DNA of 37,976 nucleotides. It comes from Oscillatoriales cyanobacterium PMM_0080 (GTDB taxonomy: Bacteria > Cyanobacteriota > Cyanobacteriia > Cyanobacteriales > Microcoleaceae). This document shows, piece by piece, positions 1 to 7,864 of this stretch (positions are counted from its first letter, which is position 1; every line of letters begins with the position of its first letter). The stretch lies in the NCBI GenBank assembly GCA_949127775.1, contig CASBQF010000305.1, positions 1 through 37,976 of the forward strand. Reading direction: 5' to 3'. Under the pieces are notes generated by a model. That model worked only from the letters and a program-made list of their open reading frames with translations. It searched no databases and was not told where the DNA came from. The position numbers and the translations under genes are program-made.

Positions 1-117
1 CAAGGTCAAATTGACGGTACATTCACTGTCGGAGTCGGAGAAAACTTGATTCAAAAAATGCAAGTAGAAGTTCTCCTGCGTGACGGCATAGTCGAAGAAA
101 TTCGAGGTGATATTTAG
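1..117 (+). CDS. C-terminal end of a YlqD-like protein (5' end outside window)
   Basis: Frame 1 is open from the window edge to TAG at 115-117 and encodes 38 residues. They include a GQIDGTFTVGVGENL segment followed by QKMQVEVLLRDGIVEEIRGDI. From memory this matches the C-terminus of the YlqD family that is common in cyanobacteria, a small coiled-coil-rich protein of unknown function. The N-terminal coiled coil lies outside the window. It is on the same strand as pdhC but separated by about 200 bp containing tandem repeats, so co-transcription is uncertain. Confidence 0.65.
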   Translation, partial: QGQIDGTFTVGVGENLIQKMQVEVLLRDGIVEEIRGDI

Positions 118-126
118 AACCTAAAA

Positions 127-177
127 ATTGGTAATTGGTAATTGGTAACTGGTAATTGGTAATCGGTAATTGGTAAT
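127..177. repeat. Heptanucleotide tandem repeat (ATTGGTA-type)
   Basis: About six to seven consecutive 7-bp units of the form ATTGGTA, with variants ACTGGTA and ATCGGTA, lie between the YlqD-like gene and pdhC. Short tandemly repeated repetitive heptamers are a known feature of filamentous cyanobacterial genomes. The copy number probably varies between strains. Confidence 0.85.
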
Positions 178-317
178 TTTGAGTCAATAGTCACACATCT
201 TCGGACTAGAGACTGGCATAATAATAATTATTGCCGATTGCCGATCGCCAAAATACCGAAAAATACCGATCGCCAAATATCGATCGCCAATTACCAACTC
301 AAAAGGACTTTTTACCG

Positions 318-1607
318 ATGATTCGCGAAGTTTTCATGCCAGCCCTAAGTTCTACCATGACAGAGGGCAAAATAGTTTCCTGGGTCAAATCCGCCGGCGA
401 CAAAGTAGAAAAGGGCGAAACGGTTGTCGTGGTTGAATCCGACAAAGCCGATATGGACGTAGAGTCTTTCTATGAAGGCTATCTAGCAATAATTATGGTA
501 GCTGCGGGGGAAGTTGCGCCAGTGGGGGCTGCGATCGCCCTTGTAGCAGAAACTGAAGCCGAAATTGCCGAAGCTCAAAAACAAGGATCAGCCGCCCCAG
601 CCGCCGCCGCACCAGCACCAACAGCCGCACCAGTCGCAGCCCCAGCATCAGCCGGTTTGCAGCAAAACGTCAGTCGCCAAAACGGCCGCAGCGTCGTTTC
701 TCCCCGCGCTCGCAAGTTGGCAAAAGAACTTAAAGTAGATTTGAATTCTATCAAAGGTAGCGGCCCCCACGGCAGAATTGTCGCAGAGGATGTCGAAGCC
801 GCCGCAGGTAAAGCGCAACCCGCTCCGGTTCAGCAACTGGTGACAGTCCCCGCAGCACCCCCACAAGCGGCACCAGCGCCCGCACCAGCACCCGCTAAAC
901 CGGCACCACAGCCTGTTCCAGCAATGGCGATGACGGGTCAAACCGTGCCAATGAATGCGTTGCAAAATGCCGTTGTGCGTAATATGGCGGTAAGTTTGAG
1001 CGTGCCATGTTTCCGCGTCGGTTATACAATTACTACTGACAATCTCGACAAACTGTACAAGCAGATTAAGCCGAAAGGTGTGACGATGACGGCTCTGCTG
1101 GCGAAGGCTGTAGCAGTAACTTTACAAAAACATCCTCTGTTGAATGCTTGCTATGTGGAGTCGGCCATTCAATATCGGGCTGATATTAATGTGGCTGTGG
1201 CTGTGGCGATGGAGGGCGGTGGTTTGATTACGCCGGTGTTGCAAAATGCCGATCGCCTGGACATCTATTCCTTGTCTCGCACTTGGAAGGATTTAGTCGA
1301 TCGCGCCCGCACCAAACAGTTGAAGCCTGATGAGTATAGCACGGGAACTTTCACTCTTTCCAATTTGGGAATGTTTGGAGTAGATAAGTTTGATGCGATT
1401 TTACCACCGAATCAAGGATCGATTTTGGCGATCGGCTCTTCGCGGCCACAAGTAGTGGCTAATGAAGAGGGTTTGATGGGAGTGAAGCGGCAAATGCAGG
1501 TGAATATTACTTGCGATCACCGAGTAATTTACGGTGCTGATGCTGCGTCTTTCCTGCAAGATTTAGCGAAATTGATTGAGACAAATCCTCAGTCTTTGAC
1601 ACTTTAG
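318..1607 (+). CDS. pdhC: Dihydrolipoamide acetyltransferase, E2 of pyruvate dehydrogenase
   Basis: The gene encodes the E2 core of the pyruvate dehydrogenase complex, which moves the acetyl group from E1 to CoA through a lipoyl arm. ATG 318 is chosen over an upstream in-frame ATG at 231: it has an AAAGGAC ribosome site and gives a normal N-terminus beginning MIREVFMPAL, for 429 residues. A lipoyl domain occupies about 1-80, with the lipoylated Lys43 in ESDKADMDVE. An Ala/Pro linker follows, then a peripheral-subunit-binding domain at about 127-161 (VSPRARKLAKEL...GSGPHGRI), a second Ala/Pro linker, and the catalytic domain. The active-site motif is DHRVIYGADAA with His401. The Tyr where most bacteria have Asp resembles plastid/cyanobacterial E2 proteins. 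A hairpin follows the stop. Confidence 0.95.
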   Translation: MIREVFMPALSSTMTEGKIVSWVKSAGDKVEKGETVVVVESDKADMDVESFYEGYLAIIMVAAGEVAPVGAAIALVAETEAEIAEAQKQGSAAPAAAAPAPTAAPVAAPASAGLQQNVSRQNGRSVVSPRARKLAKELKVDLNSIKGSGPHGRIVAEDVEAAAGKAQPAPVQQLVTVPAAPPQAAPAPAPAPAKPAPQPVPAMAMTGQTVPMNALQNAVVRNMAVSLSVPCFRVGYTITTDNLDKLYKQIKPKGVTMTALLAKAVAVTLQKHPLLNACYVESAIQYRADINVAVAVAMEGGGLITPVLQNADRLDIYSLSRTWKDLVDRARTKQLKPDEYSTGTFTLSNLGMFGVDKFDAILPPNQGSILAIGSSRPQVVANEEGLMGVKRQMQVNITCDHRVIYGADAASFLQDLAKLIETNPQSLTL

Positions 1608-1614
1608 CGATCGG

Positions 1615-1655
1615 CTAAATCTCCCTTTACCTTCCTTGGGGGAGGGGAGATTTAG
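1615..1655 (+). terminator. Hairpin after pdhC, possible terminator
   Basis: An inverted repeat with arms CTAAATCTCCC and GGGAGATTTAG starts 7 bases after the pdhC stop, with a purine/pyrimidine loop of about 19 bases. It could end transcription of pdhC, but no clear T-run follows. It may instead be part of the neighbouring repeat cluster. Confidence 0.5.
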
Positions 1656-1663
1656 ACTAAAAT

Positions 1664-1855
1664 GAGGAGACGGCAATGCCGTGTCCCTACAATATTATTT
1701 TTGGTAGGGAGACGGCACTGCCGTCTCCTCTATATCATTCCACAATATTATTTTTGGTAGGGACACGGCACTGCCGTCTCCTCTATATTATTCCAATGTT
1801 ATTTTTGGTAGGGACACGGCACTGCCGTCTCCTCTATACCATTCCAATGTTACCG
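1664..1855. repeat. Cluster of GTAGGGACACGGCACTGCCGT palindromic repeats
   Basis: Four units spaced about 52-56 bp apart share a palindromic core (GACGGCANTGCCGTC flanked by GTAGGGA and TCCCTAC or TCTCCTC) and a linker like ATTCCAATGTTATTTTTG. These are REP-like intergenic repeats common in filamentous cyanobacteria. The apparent open frame across them is an artefact of the repeat. A related cluster lies at 25395-25568. Confidence 0.85.
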
Positions 1856-1881
1856 GAATTGATATCACAGCAGACTATAAC

Positions 1882-2328
1882 TCAAACAAGAATACTTTGT
1901 TCAAACCCGCCCCGAATTTCATCTACAACTTTGCGATCGCTCAAATCGCGATGCCACCAGTGGCTACAACCATCTTGACAATATTTGCTATACCTACGCG
2001 CATCAGCAATTGCCAATAAACTAATTAACAGAAAAAAAGCTTTGATAAATTCTGAATTCGGCAGTTTCAAAAGCTTTGCCATTTGTTCTTTTAATCGCCC
2101 TTTGCTCAGCAACACACAAGGGGTGTAAGTTGGGCGAAGTTTTGATTTAGTAATAGCTAGGGAAACATCTGCTTCTCTCGCTCCTGCTTGAAGTGCCATG
2201 TAGGATAGCCGCTGCAATATGTCCTGCTGAGTTTCGGTTGGGAAGCTCAAAAACCAGTTTTTTGCATCTTCTTGGCTAATTAATTCTTGTTGAATTTGAT
2301 TGATTATAATTTCATCAGTTAGATTCAT
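1882..2328 (-). CDS. DUF5958 family protein, possible immunity partner
   Basis: The 148-residue protein resembles the DUF5958 family as I remember it: an N-terminal helix with EDAKNWF, then LSYMALQAGA, LRPTYTPCVLL, LLAIADARR and a terminal CQDGCSHWWHRDL motif. It has no signal peptide or membrane segment. ATG 2328 follows a good AGGAG ribosome site. The start overlaps the end of the upstream nucleotidyltransferase-like gene by 14 bases, so the two are translated from one message. The function of DUF5958 is not established. The tight overlap with a toxin-like gene suggests an immunity or antitoxin role, which is inference. Confidence 0.75.
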   Translation of the reverse strand: MNLTDEIIINQIQQELISQEDAKNWFLSFPTETQQDILQRLSYMALQAGAREADVSLAITKSKLRPTYTPCVLLSKGRLKEQMAKLLKLPNSEFIKAFFLLISLLAIADARRYSKYCQDGCSHWWHRDLSDRKVVDEIRGGFEQSILV

Positions 2329-2650
2329 TTGCCTCTCCTAAGTTTGGCTCAAATATAACGTGAGGTTCTCCTGAGATGAGGGGGCTAGTAAAAATATCGA
2401 TTCCAGTTTCTCTGCCTGAACTATTGATTTTGCCGCCACTTGTACCGCGAGGAACAGAACTGCGAGCGGAATGCCGTTGACGAGAGTTACCTAACATTAT
2501 ATAGTCCCAGTCAGAAGTTGGTGTACTTGTCCCGTTTGCTCGACTGCCAACAACGATGATGGTTTGTTTTGTGCGATCGGCTGCATTCTGAATTCTCCTG
2601 GCATTTTCTGGAGATATGCCTGCTTCTGGCCATGTTTTGACACCTCTCAT
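2315..2650 (-). CDS. Nucleotidyltransferase-fold toxin-like protein (orphan toxin tip)
   Basis: This 111-residue protein has a minimal nucleotidyltransferase signature: GSRANG at 35-40, SDWDY at 46-50 supplying two acidic residues, and a third candidate Asp85 in GIDIF. The segment WPEAGISPENARRIQNAADR before it, and the HVIFEP ending, resemble C-terminal toxin domains of polymorphic (contact-dependent or RHS-type) toxins rather than a typical MNT antitoxin. An in-frame TAA lies directly before ATG 2650, so no longer toxin is encoded upstream. The gene therefore looks like a detached toxin module that kept its partner, the overlapping DUF5958 gene. Nucleotidyl transfer is inferred from motifs only; the target is unknown. 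Confidence 0.6.
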   Translation of the reverse strand: MRGVKTWPEAGISPENARRIQNAADRTKQTIIVVGSRANGTSTPTSDWDYIMLGNSRQRHSARSSVPRGTSGGKINSSGRETGIDIFTSPLISGEPHVIFEPNLGEANESN

Positions 2651-2701
2651 TTAATGAATATTAGCAGGACAGTAGTAAAATGATGCTACGGGCGATCGCA
2701 C

Positions 2702-2743
2702 TTGACGAAAGAAATTGGTTGAGCTAAACTAAAATTTAGTTTA
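2702..2743 (+). promoter_or_regulatory. higBA promoter with overlapping operator dyad
   Basis: TTGACG (2702-2707) and TAAACT (2725-2730) form a sigma-70-like pair with 17-bp spacing. The -10 lies inside a 19-bp perfect inverted repeat, TAAACTAAA-A-TTTAGTTTA (2725-2743), ending 15 bases before the higB start. An operator over the -10 box is the usual arrangement for autorepression by a HigA-type antitoxin; that use here is inference. Confidence 0.6.
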
Positions 2744-2758
2744 AATTGCTTATAGTAG

Positions 2759-3058
2759 ATGCACATAATCAGCTACCGACGGGTGCGTGAATACAGCGAA
2801 ACTCATGCTGATTGCGGGGAAGCTTTGGATAACTGGTTTAAAATTACTAGCAAGGCTAAGTGGTCTAACTTAATTGAGGTACAATCTGTTTTTCCTAAAG
2901 CCGAAGCTGTTGGGGGGTTTACAGTTTTTAATATCAAAGGTAATAATTATCGATTAATAGTTAGTATTGACTATGAAAGCCAATTAGTTTATATCAAATA
3001 TATTCTCACCCATGCTGAGTATGATAAGGATAAATGGAAAAATGACCCTTACTTTTAA
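2759..3058 (+). CDS. higB: HigB-family toxin
   Basis: The 99-residue protein matches the HigB_toxin family of RelE-like mRNA interferases. Features are ALDNWFKITSKAKW near the N-terminus, a central FNIKGNNYRLIVSIDYE core, and the closing YIKYILTHAEYDKDKW, where family members carry the conserved His-Asp/Glu-Tyr segment. Toxins of this family cut mRNA on the ribosome. The gene is upstream of its antitoxin, the usual order for higBA, and its last codons overlap the higA start. No strong ribosome site precedes ATG 2759. Confidence 0.9.
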   Translation: MHIISYRRVREYSETHADCGEALDNWFKITSKAKWSNLIEVQSVFPKAEAVGGFTVFNIKGNNYRLIVSIDYESQLVYIKYILTHAEYDKDKWKNDPYF

Positions 3059-3446
3059 TCCAGATAAATACAAAGAGTTATTGTCTCAGTATCAGCCAAA
3101 AATCATTAGAAATGAAGCGGACAACGAGAAAGCTCTGGCTATGGTGGAAGAGTTGATGCACCAGGGCGATCGCACTCCTGAAGAAAATGAGTTATATGAA
3201 TTGCTGATTGCATTGATTGAAAAATTTGAGCAAGAATACTATGCACCAGCAGCCACAACAACAGCTCATTCAATATTGCTGTTTTTGATGGAACAAAGAG
3301 AGTTACAGCCTGCGGATTTGGTGGGAGTTATGGGATCGGAAAAAAGAGTGTATGAAGTCGTTAATGGCGATCGGGATATTGGTAAAGAATTGGCATTGAT
3401 TCTGGGGAGTTTTTTTCATGTAGAGCCGAGTTTGTTTTGTAATTGA
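3042..3446 (+). CDS. higA: HigA-type antitoxin with C-terminal HTH
   Basis: The start is placed at ATG 3042, which overlaps the higB stop (3056-3058) by 17 bases; a further in-frame ATG at 3012 would overlap more. The 134-residue protein has a helical N-terminal half. Its C-terminal half (from about LLFLMEQRELQPADLVGVMGSEKRVYEVV) has the order of an XRE-like helix-turn-helix as in HigA antitoxins: neutralise HigB and repress the shared promoter. The dyad at 2725-2743 is a plausible binding site. Overlap supports coupled translation. Confidence 0.85.
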   Translation: MTLTFNPDKYKELLSQYQPKIIRNEADNEKALAMVEELMHQGDRTPEENELYELLIALIEKFEQEYYAPAATTTAHSILLFLMEQRELQPADLVGVMGSEKRVYEVVNGDRDIGKELALILGSFFHVEPSLFCN

Positions 3447-3473
3447 GGGAAATGACATTAAGGGCGATCGCCT

Positions 3474-3626
3474 TTATGAGGAAATAGCCGAAGCAGGCGC
3501 AATTTTGCCGAGTGGCATCAGGAATTCTTGCTTTTCTTCGGGAGTGATGTAGCCGCCATTGATAGCCATTTGCATGAGTTGTTCGACAAACTCTTTTAAC
3601 TCTGTAATAAGTTGAGTTTTATGCAA
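3474..3626 (-). CDS. Small hypothetical protein (about 50 residues)
   Basis: An open frame ends at TAA 3474-3476. From TTG 3626 it gives 50 residues with a helical pattern: ITELKEFVEQLMQMAINGGYITPEEKQEFL, then MPLGKIAPASAISS. The internal ATG codons (MQMAINGGY...) give a shorter alternative of 33 residues. It lies 23 bases downstream of the 3650-4030 gene on the same strand, so it is probably in one transcription unit with it. I do not recognise the family. The composition looks like a real protein, but the start is uncertain. Confidence 0.5.
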   Translation of the reverse strand: MHKTQLITELKEFVEQLMQMAINGGYITPEEKQEFLMPLGKIAPASAISS

Positions 3627-3649
3627 TTGAAAGTGTTGATTTTGGGATT

Positions 3650-4030
3650 TTAGGGTAACTCGTTTGGAGATAAATATCCAAACTTTTTGAAATTACAGCT
3701 AATGCGATCGTTGGCTAATGGCTGTAATTCCAGAGTCAGGCAAACACTTTCAACAAATTCTATTTTGATGGATTTTCCTTGGGACAACTCACTAAGTTTT
3801 TGGGGGAGTTCATCTTCGAGGATCATGCAGATATCGGGGTCTAAAAAAACCTTGACTTTTTCTTGACCGATTTCTATTGATACTAAACGATCGCATTCAA
3901 AGCAAAATAGTTTTAGCCCTAATTCAAAATGCGAAAGTTCTCCTAATGAGTCATCTGGTGGCTCAGCATATTTTTCGGAATTAGGTTCTTCTAGGTGGAT
4001 TGTAAAATTGCTATATTTATTCATCTTCAT
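3650..4030 (-). CDS. Hypothetical protein, acidic, unknown family
   Basis: The 126-residue soluble protein has no signal peptide or membrane segment. It has a single CFEC pair near residues 43-46 and a beta-rich pattern in the second half (KVKVFLDPDICMIL, KSIKIEFVESVCLTLELQPL). I do not recognise it. It lies 28 bases downstream of the Doc-type toxin gene on the same strand and could belong to that transcript. The start could equally be the second ATG at 4024. Confidence 0.6.
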   Translation of the reverse strand: MKMNKYSNFTIHLEEPNSEKYAEPPDDSLGELSHFELGLKLFCFECDRLVSIEIGQEKVKVFLDPDICMILEDELPQKLSELSQGKSIKIEFVESVCLTLELQPLANDRISCNFKKFGYLSPNELP

Positions 4031-4058
4031 CTAAAACATTGCGATCGCACTTTTGGCA

Positions 4059-4448
4059 TTAAATAGATCGATCGACAATATGAGAGCGCAACCACTCAGT
4101 AAACTCATCGCGGGCGATCGCACTTGATGCGACTTGTAAAATGATTTGTTCTTGCTCGTCTACAGGTGCAGAAATTTCAAATCCGTTCAAAACTAAAAAG
4201 ACTTCCATTGCTGCGTGGCCGATGCGTTTGTTACCATCCAAGAAGGGATGATTTTTAATTAAAGCAAAACCAATAGCTGAAGCTTTTTCTACGATAGTTG
4301 GGTAAAGTTCCTCTCCGCCAAAGGTCATGCGTGGCTGAGCTAAAGCTGACTCTAATGCTCCTAAATTGGCGATACCAGATGAGCCGCCAGACTGCTCGAT
4401 AATGCGACGATAAAGTTCTAAGACTTCAGTTAAAGTTAGATAGCGCAT
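4059..4448 (-). CDS. doc: Doc/Fic-family toxin
   Basis: The 129-residue protein carries the Fic-fold core motif as HPFLDGNKRIGHAA (residues 67-80), with His67 and the anion-hole NKR. The N-terminal LTLTEVLELYRRIIEQSGG and the GALESALAQPR segment are typical of Doc proteins. Doc of phage P1 phosphorylates elongation factor Tu; the same activity here is an inference from family. The gene follows its antitoxin on the same strand, ATG 4448 overlapping the antitoxin stop, so the two are translationally coupled. Confidence 0.88.
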   Translation of the reverse strand: MRYLTLTEVLELYRRIIEQSGGSSGIANLGALESALAQPRMTFGGEELYPTIVEKASAIGFALIKNHPFLDGNKRIGHAAMEVFLVLNGFEISAPVDEQEQIILQVASSAIARDEFTEWLRSHIVDRSI

Positions 4449-4645
4449 TACGACAGTTTTTTGTAGAGTTCAGCATTTTTGTTGAGGACGTATTGCATAG
4501 CATTTTCAAAGGATGTTTCTGGCGGTGCGCTCAAGTTTTCAGCGCTCATGAGTAGTAATGCTTCTAGTGATAGACCCAGGCTAGAGGCTGTTTCCTGTAG
4601 CTTGAGAAGACGTTCGTCGGGAATTGTAATGGTAATGGTTTGCAT
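4448..4645 (-). CDS. Antitoxin of the Doc pair
   Basis: The 65-residue protein begins MQTITITIPDERLLKLQETASSL, a ribbon-helix-helix-like start (beta strand then two helices) as in many DNA-binding antitoxins. The C-terminal FENAMQYVLNKNAELYKKLS is likely the toxin-binding tail. It is the first gene of the pair and overlaps doc. An inverted repeat 37 bases upstream (4682-4703) may be its operator. Confidence 0.8.
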   Translation of the reverse strand: MQTITITIPDERLLKLQETASSLGLSLEALLLMSAENLSAPPETSFENAMQYVLNKNAELYKKLS

Positions 4646-4681
4646 TCTGTTTGTAGCTTTGATGATACACTGAGTCTAGCA

Positions 4682-4703
4682 CATCAGCTCTTTTAGGCTG
4701 ATG
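4682..4703. promoter_or_regulatory. Inverted repeat upstream of the Doc antitoxin
   Basis: CATCAGC, an 8-base spacer, and GCTGATG form a perfect 7-bp inverted repeat, 37 bases upstream of the antitoxin start on the minus strand. The position fits an autoregulatory operator; this is inferred from position only. Confidence 0.4.
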
Positions 4704-4860
4704 AAATCCGCTCGCTGTCACTCATACACTGCAATCTGTTGGAGGTTTCCCCTATTGTGTCACCTCGGAAGTCTAGCTTGCAATGGCCGATCGCACTTTT
4801 GGACGTGAAGGGCGATCGCCAATCATCCGATATCAATGGGAGTTCAAATAGCCTGCCGCT

Positions 4861-7353
4861 TTACAAAGCATCTAATGCCTGTAACCTGTCCTGACAGCGT
4901 TGTGACCAATCAGTTTGGTTAAGCTCATCATAAAGGTTTTTAGCTGACCGATAGTGGCAAATTGCATCTGGCATTTTACCCAATGTTAGAAAAGTTTTAG
5001 CCAGCAGATAGTGAGCATTCGCAGCATTTGTTTTCTGTTCTAGCTGTTCGGCCAAAGCCAAAGCAGACAACAAATAGTCGAGAGCTTGGCGATGTTGGTT
5101 GAGGTCATCATGGAAGCTACCAAGAGCGTACAAAGCACTTTGTTCTCCAACTTGATCGCCTAATTCCCTAATCACTGACACTTGCTCACTGTAATAAGTG
5201 ACAGCTTGAGCGTTCTGTCTGAGATTTTTGGAAATGCCACCAAGCCAGCCTAAAGTTTCCCGTTGAGCGCTGCGGTCGTTAATGGTTTTAGCTAGGGCTA
5301 TTCGTGTTTGGAAATAATTTAAGGCTAGTTCCCATTGATTCGCCTCGCGGTAATCACACCCCAGCCAGGCTAAGGCTAAACTTTCCATTGCCGGATCTGC
5401 TAGCTGGCGGGCAATTCCTAACATTTGGGTGTGAGGCTCAATGGCTTTCTGGTACTCGCCTTGATTGTAATAAGCCTTACCTAAGTTTTGCAGCGCCCAA
5501 CCAATTCCCGATTGGTCGTTGAGTTCTTGTAAAGATTGCAACTGTAATTTATATAATTCAATTGCTTCGGGGAATTCTTGGTCAGCAAGCAGACTTTCAC
5601 CTAGCTCTTTTAGCTCTGTTTGTACATAGGAAATCCAATGCTGTTGACCTGTAAGCCGAAATAGCTGGTAAGCTTGATTAAAGGCATCAATTGCTTCTCG
5701 TCTTTGCTTTAGCTTGGCAAAAGCCCGACCTGAAAAGAAATAGCCCTGAGCAGCGGTATCTCTGTCTCCAATTGCTTCGGCAATAGTTAAACTTTGCCGA
5801 TTTAGTTCAATAGATTGCTGATAGTTTTGAAGATTTAAATGACAGTTAGCTATACATAAGATAGCGTGAGCTTCTCCACAACGATCGCCTAATTCTCGCA
5901 TAATGACTAACTTTTGCTCGTGTAAGTCAATCGCTTTCTGATACTGCTTTAGGGAACTGTAGCTAATTCCCATGTTACCTAGAGCATAGGCTTCTTGAGC
6001 GCGAGACCCAATTTGCCTTGCGATCGCTAAAGATTGTTTATGCAACTCGATCGCCCTCTGGTTTTGATCTAGTGAATTGTAGCAACTGCCCAAACCTCCA
6101 AGGGCAGACTGTTCCCCAGATATATCGCCGATTTCTCTTGCAATTGTCAACTGTTGCTCTTTAAACTCGATCGCTTTCTGGTACTGTCCTAATGAATTGT
6201 AGCTACCACCCAGATTCCCGATAGCGGCTCCCTGACCCCGGCGATCGCCAATCTCTCTTGCGATGACCAATTGTTGCTCATAGAATTCGATCGCTTTCTG
6301 GTACTGTCCTAATGAATTGTAGCAAATACCCAAACCAGCCAAGGCACTTGATTCTCCCTGACGAGCGCCAATTTCCCGGCTAAGAACCAACCACTGTTCA
6401 TAGCACTGAATTGCAGGCTGGTACTGACTTAAATTGAAATAGCAATTACCCAAACCGCATAGAGCGCCTGCCTCTCCCCATCGGTCATTAATTGCCCGAC
6501 TGATCGCCAACTGCTGCTCGTTGAACTCCATTGCCCGTAAATACTCACCTAAAGCGGAGTATGTGGCCCCCAGAGCACCTAGAGCACTACCTTCACTACT
6601 TCGGTCATTAATCTTTCGCGCCATTGTCAACCATTGCTCATAGAATTCAATGGCTTTCTGGTATTGCCCTAGATTATGGTAGCTCTGGCCCAAATTACCC
6701 AGAGCATTTGCTTCCCTGGAGCGATCGCCAATCTCTCGTACAACAACCAAGCATTCCTCACTGCACTCAATCGCCTTGTGATACTGCCCCAGGGAGTTGT
6801 AGTTACTGTTTAGGTTGCCTAAAACAGCGGCTTCGCTTTGGCGATCGCCAAGTTCTCGTGCAATTATCAAGGACTGCTCACAGAACTCAATGGCTTTTTG
6901 GTATTTTCCGAGGTACCAGTAGCTATTGGCCAAGCCAACCAGCCCAACAGATTCCTGTCCGCGATTGCCGAGATCCCGCGCGATCGCCAGCGTCTGCTCA
7001 TAAAACTCAATAGCCTTCTGATACTGCCCAAAAGAAGAGTAGCAATTACCCAAACCGCCTAGATCGGTGGCTTCCCCAGCCCGATCGCCTATCTCTCGAT
7101 GAATAAATAGCGCCTGTTCCAAGCATTCTATTGCTTTTGGGGACTGGCTCAAGGCGTTGTGAATAGCACCTATCCCTAGTAGAGCCTCTGCTTCTCCCTT
7201 ACGACTATTAATTTGTCGTGCCGCTTCTAGTGCTTTTTCATACTGTTCTTTAGCTTGAGCATACTTGCTGCGACCCTTATAAATATTTCCTAGTGTGATA
7301 TAGTTCCCCCAGTCGGTAGAACTACTCGGTTGTTGAGGCGACGACTCCGACAT
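4861..7353 (-). CDS. Tetratricopeptide-repeat protein, about 20 repeats
   Basis: The protein is almost entirely TPR repeats of 40 residues, of the extended type found in kinesin light chain and LGN/Rapsyn proteins. The consensus is A.ALGNLG.SY.SLGQYQKAIEFYEQ.L.IAREIGDR.GE. I count about 20 units over 830 residues, with one less regular stretch at about 520-600. ATG 7353 is chosen because GGAG lies 7 bases upstream; the frame also opens at a TTG four codons earlier. No signal peptide, membrane segment or enzymatic domain is visible, so it is probably a scaffold for protein-protein contacts. The 120-bp DNA period is well conserved in repeats 3-12, which makes expansion or contraction by recombination likely. 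Confidence 0.92.
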   Translation of the reverse strand: MSESSPQQPSSSTDWGNYITLGNIYKGRSKYAQAKEQYEKALEAARQINSRKGEAEALLGIGAIHNALSQSPKAIECLEQALFIHREIGDRAGEATDLGGLGNCYSSFGQYQKAIEFYEQTLAIARDLGNRGQESVGLVGLANSYWYLGKYQKAIEFCEQSLIIARELGDRQSEAAVLGNLNSNYNSLGQYHKAIECSEECLVVVREIGDRSREANALGNLGQSYHNLGQYQKAIEFYEQWLTMARKINDRSSEGSALGALGATYSALGEYLRAMEFNEQQLAISRAINDRWGEAGALCGLGNCYFNLSQYQPAIQCYEQWLVLSREIGARQGESSALAGLGICYNSLGQYQKAIEFYEQQLVIAREIGDRRGQGAAIGNLGGSYNSLGQYQKAIEFKEQQLTIAREIGDISGEQSALGGLGSCYNSLDQNQRAIELHKQSLAIARQIGSRAQEAYALGNMGISYSSLKQYQKAIDLHEQKLVIMRELGDRCGEAHAILCIANCHLNLQNYQQSIELNRQSLTIAEAIGDRDTAAQGYFFSGRAFAKLKQRREAIDAFNQAYQLFRLTGQQHWISYVQTELKELGESLLADQEFPEAIELYKLQLQSLQELNDQSGIGWALQNLGKAYYNQGEYQKAIEPHTQMLGIARQLADPAMESLALAWLGCDYREANQWELALNYFQTRIALAKTINDRSAQRETLGWLGGISKNLRQNAQAVTYYSEQVSVIRELGDQVGEQSALYALGSFHDDLNQHRQALDYLLSALALAEQLEQKTNAANAHYLLAKTFLTLGKMPDAICHYRSAKNLYDELNQTDWSQRCQDRLQALDAL

Positions 7354-7864
7354 TTTTATCTCCAAATATATAAATAATCAGTTCATTGTGTTAGAAATAA
7401 CATCTACTTACTTCTACTTATCTATCGGGCGATCGCCCTAACTTTTATGCAAATGTCAGAAATTTGTTGCACAATCCAAAATTTTGCATAGCAAAGCTTT
7501 GACCGATCGCACTCACAAACATGAGCCCAATCTCCAGAAGGCACATTGCACCCTCCTACTTATCTATCAGGGCCACATCCACAAAATTATGCAAAACCCA
7601 GAAAATAAATTAAAAAAAATTACCAGCAGTACCCGAAACTAGAGTCAAACCCAGAAAATTACCAAAATTTAGCCCTAATCCCTGTCGTAACACTAACTGT
7701 AGTCAGTAATTACTCAAAAGCCCTGCCACAAACTTTTTGACGTGTAAATTGCACCATTTACACTTGAGCTTTCAAGTATATTAAGCTAAATAAAGCTGCT
7801 GGTAAACTGATACACATCAGGAATTGTGTTAGACTTCCATCAGGAACTTTACATACACCTATTT
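7354..7864. other. Intergenic region with an 8-bp-arm inverted repeat
   Basis: No convincing gene is seen in these 511 bases between two divergent genes. They hold a HIP1 site and two copies of ACTTATCTATC. A strong inverted repeat, GTGTAAAT-TGCACC-ATTTACAC at 7742-7763, is followed at once by ACTTGA-GCTT-TCAAGT. The dyads lie about 100 bases upstream of the HTH protein gene and may be its operator. Confidence 0.5.

Noticed and set aside
1676-1978. Open frame of 100 codons on the plus strand
   Set aside because: It consists of translated palindromic repeats (recurring LFLVGTRHCRLLY) and runs antisense into the DUF5958 gene.
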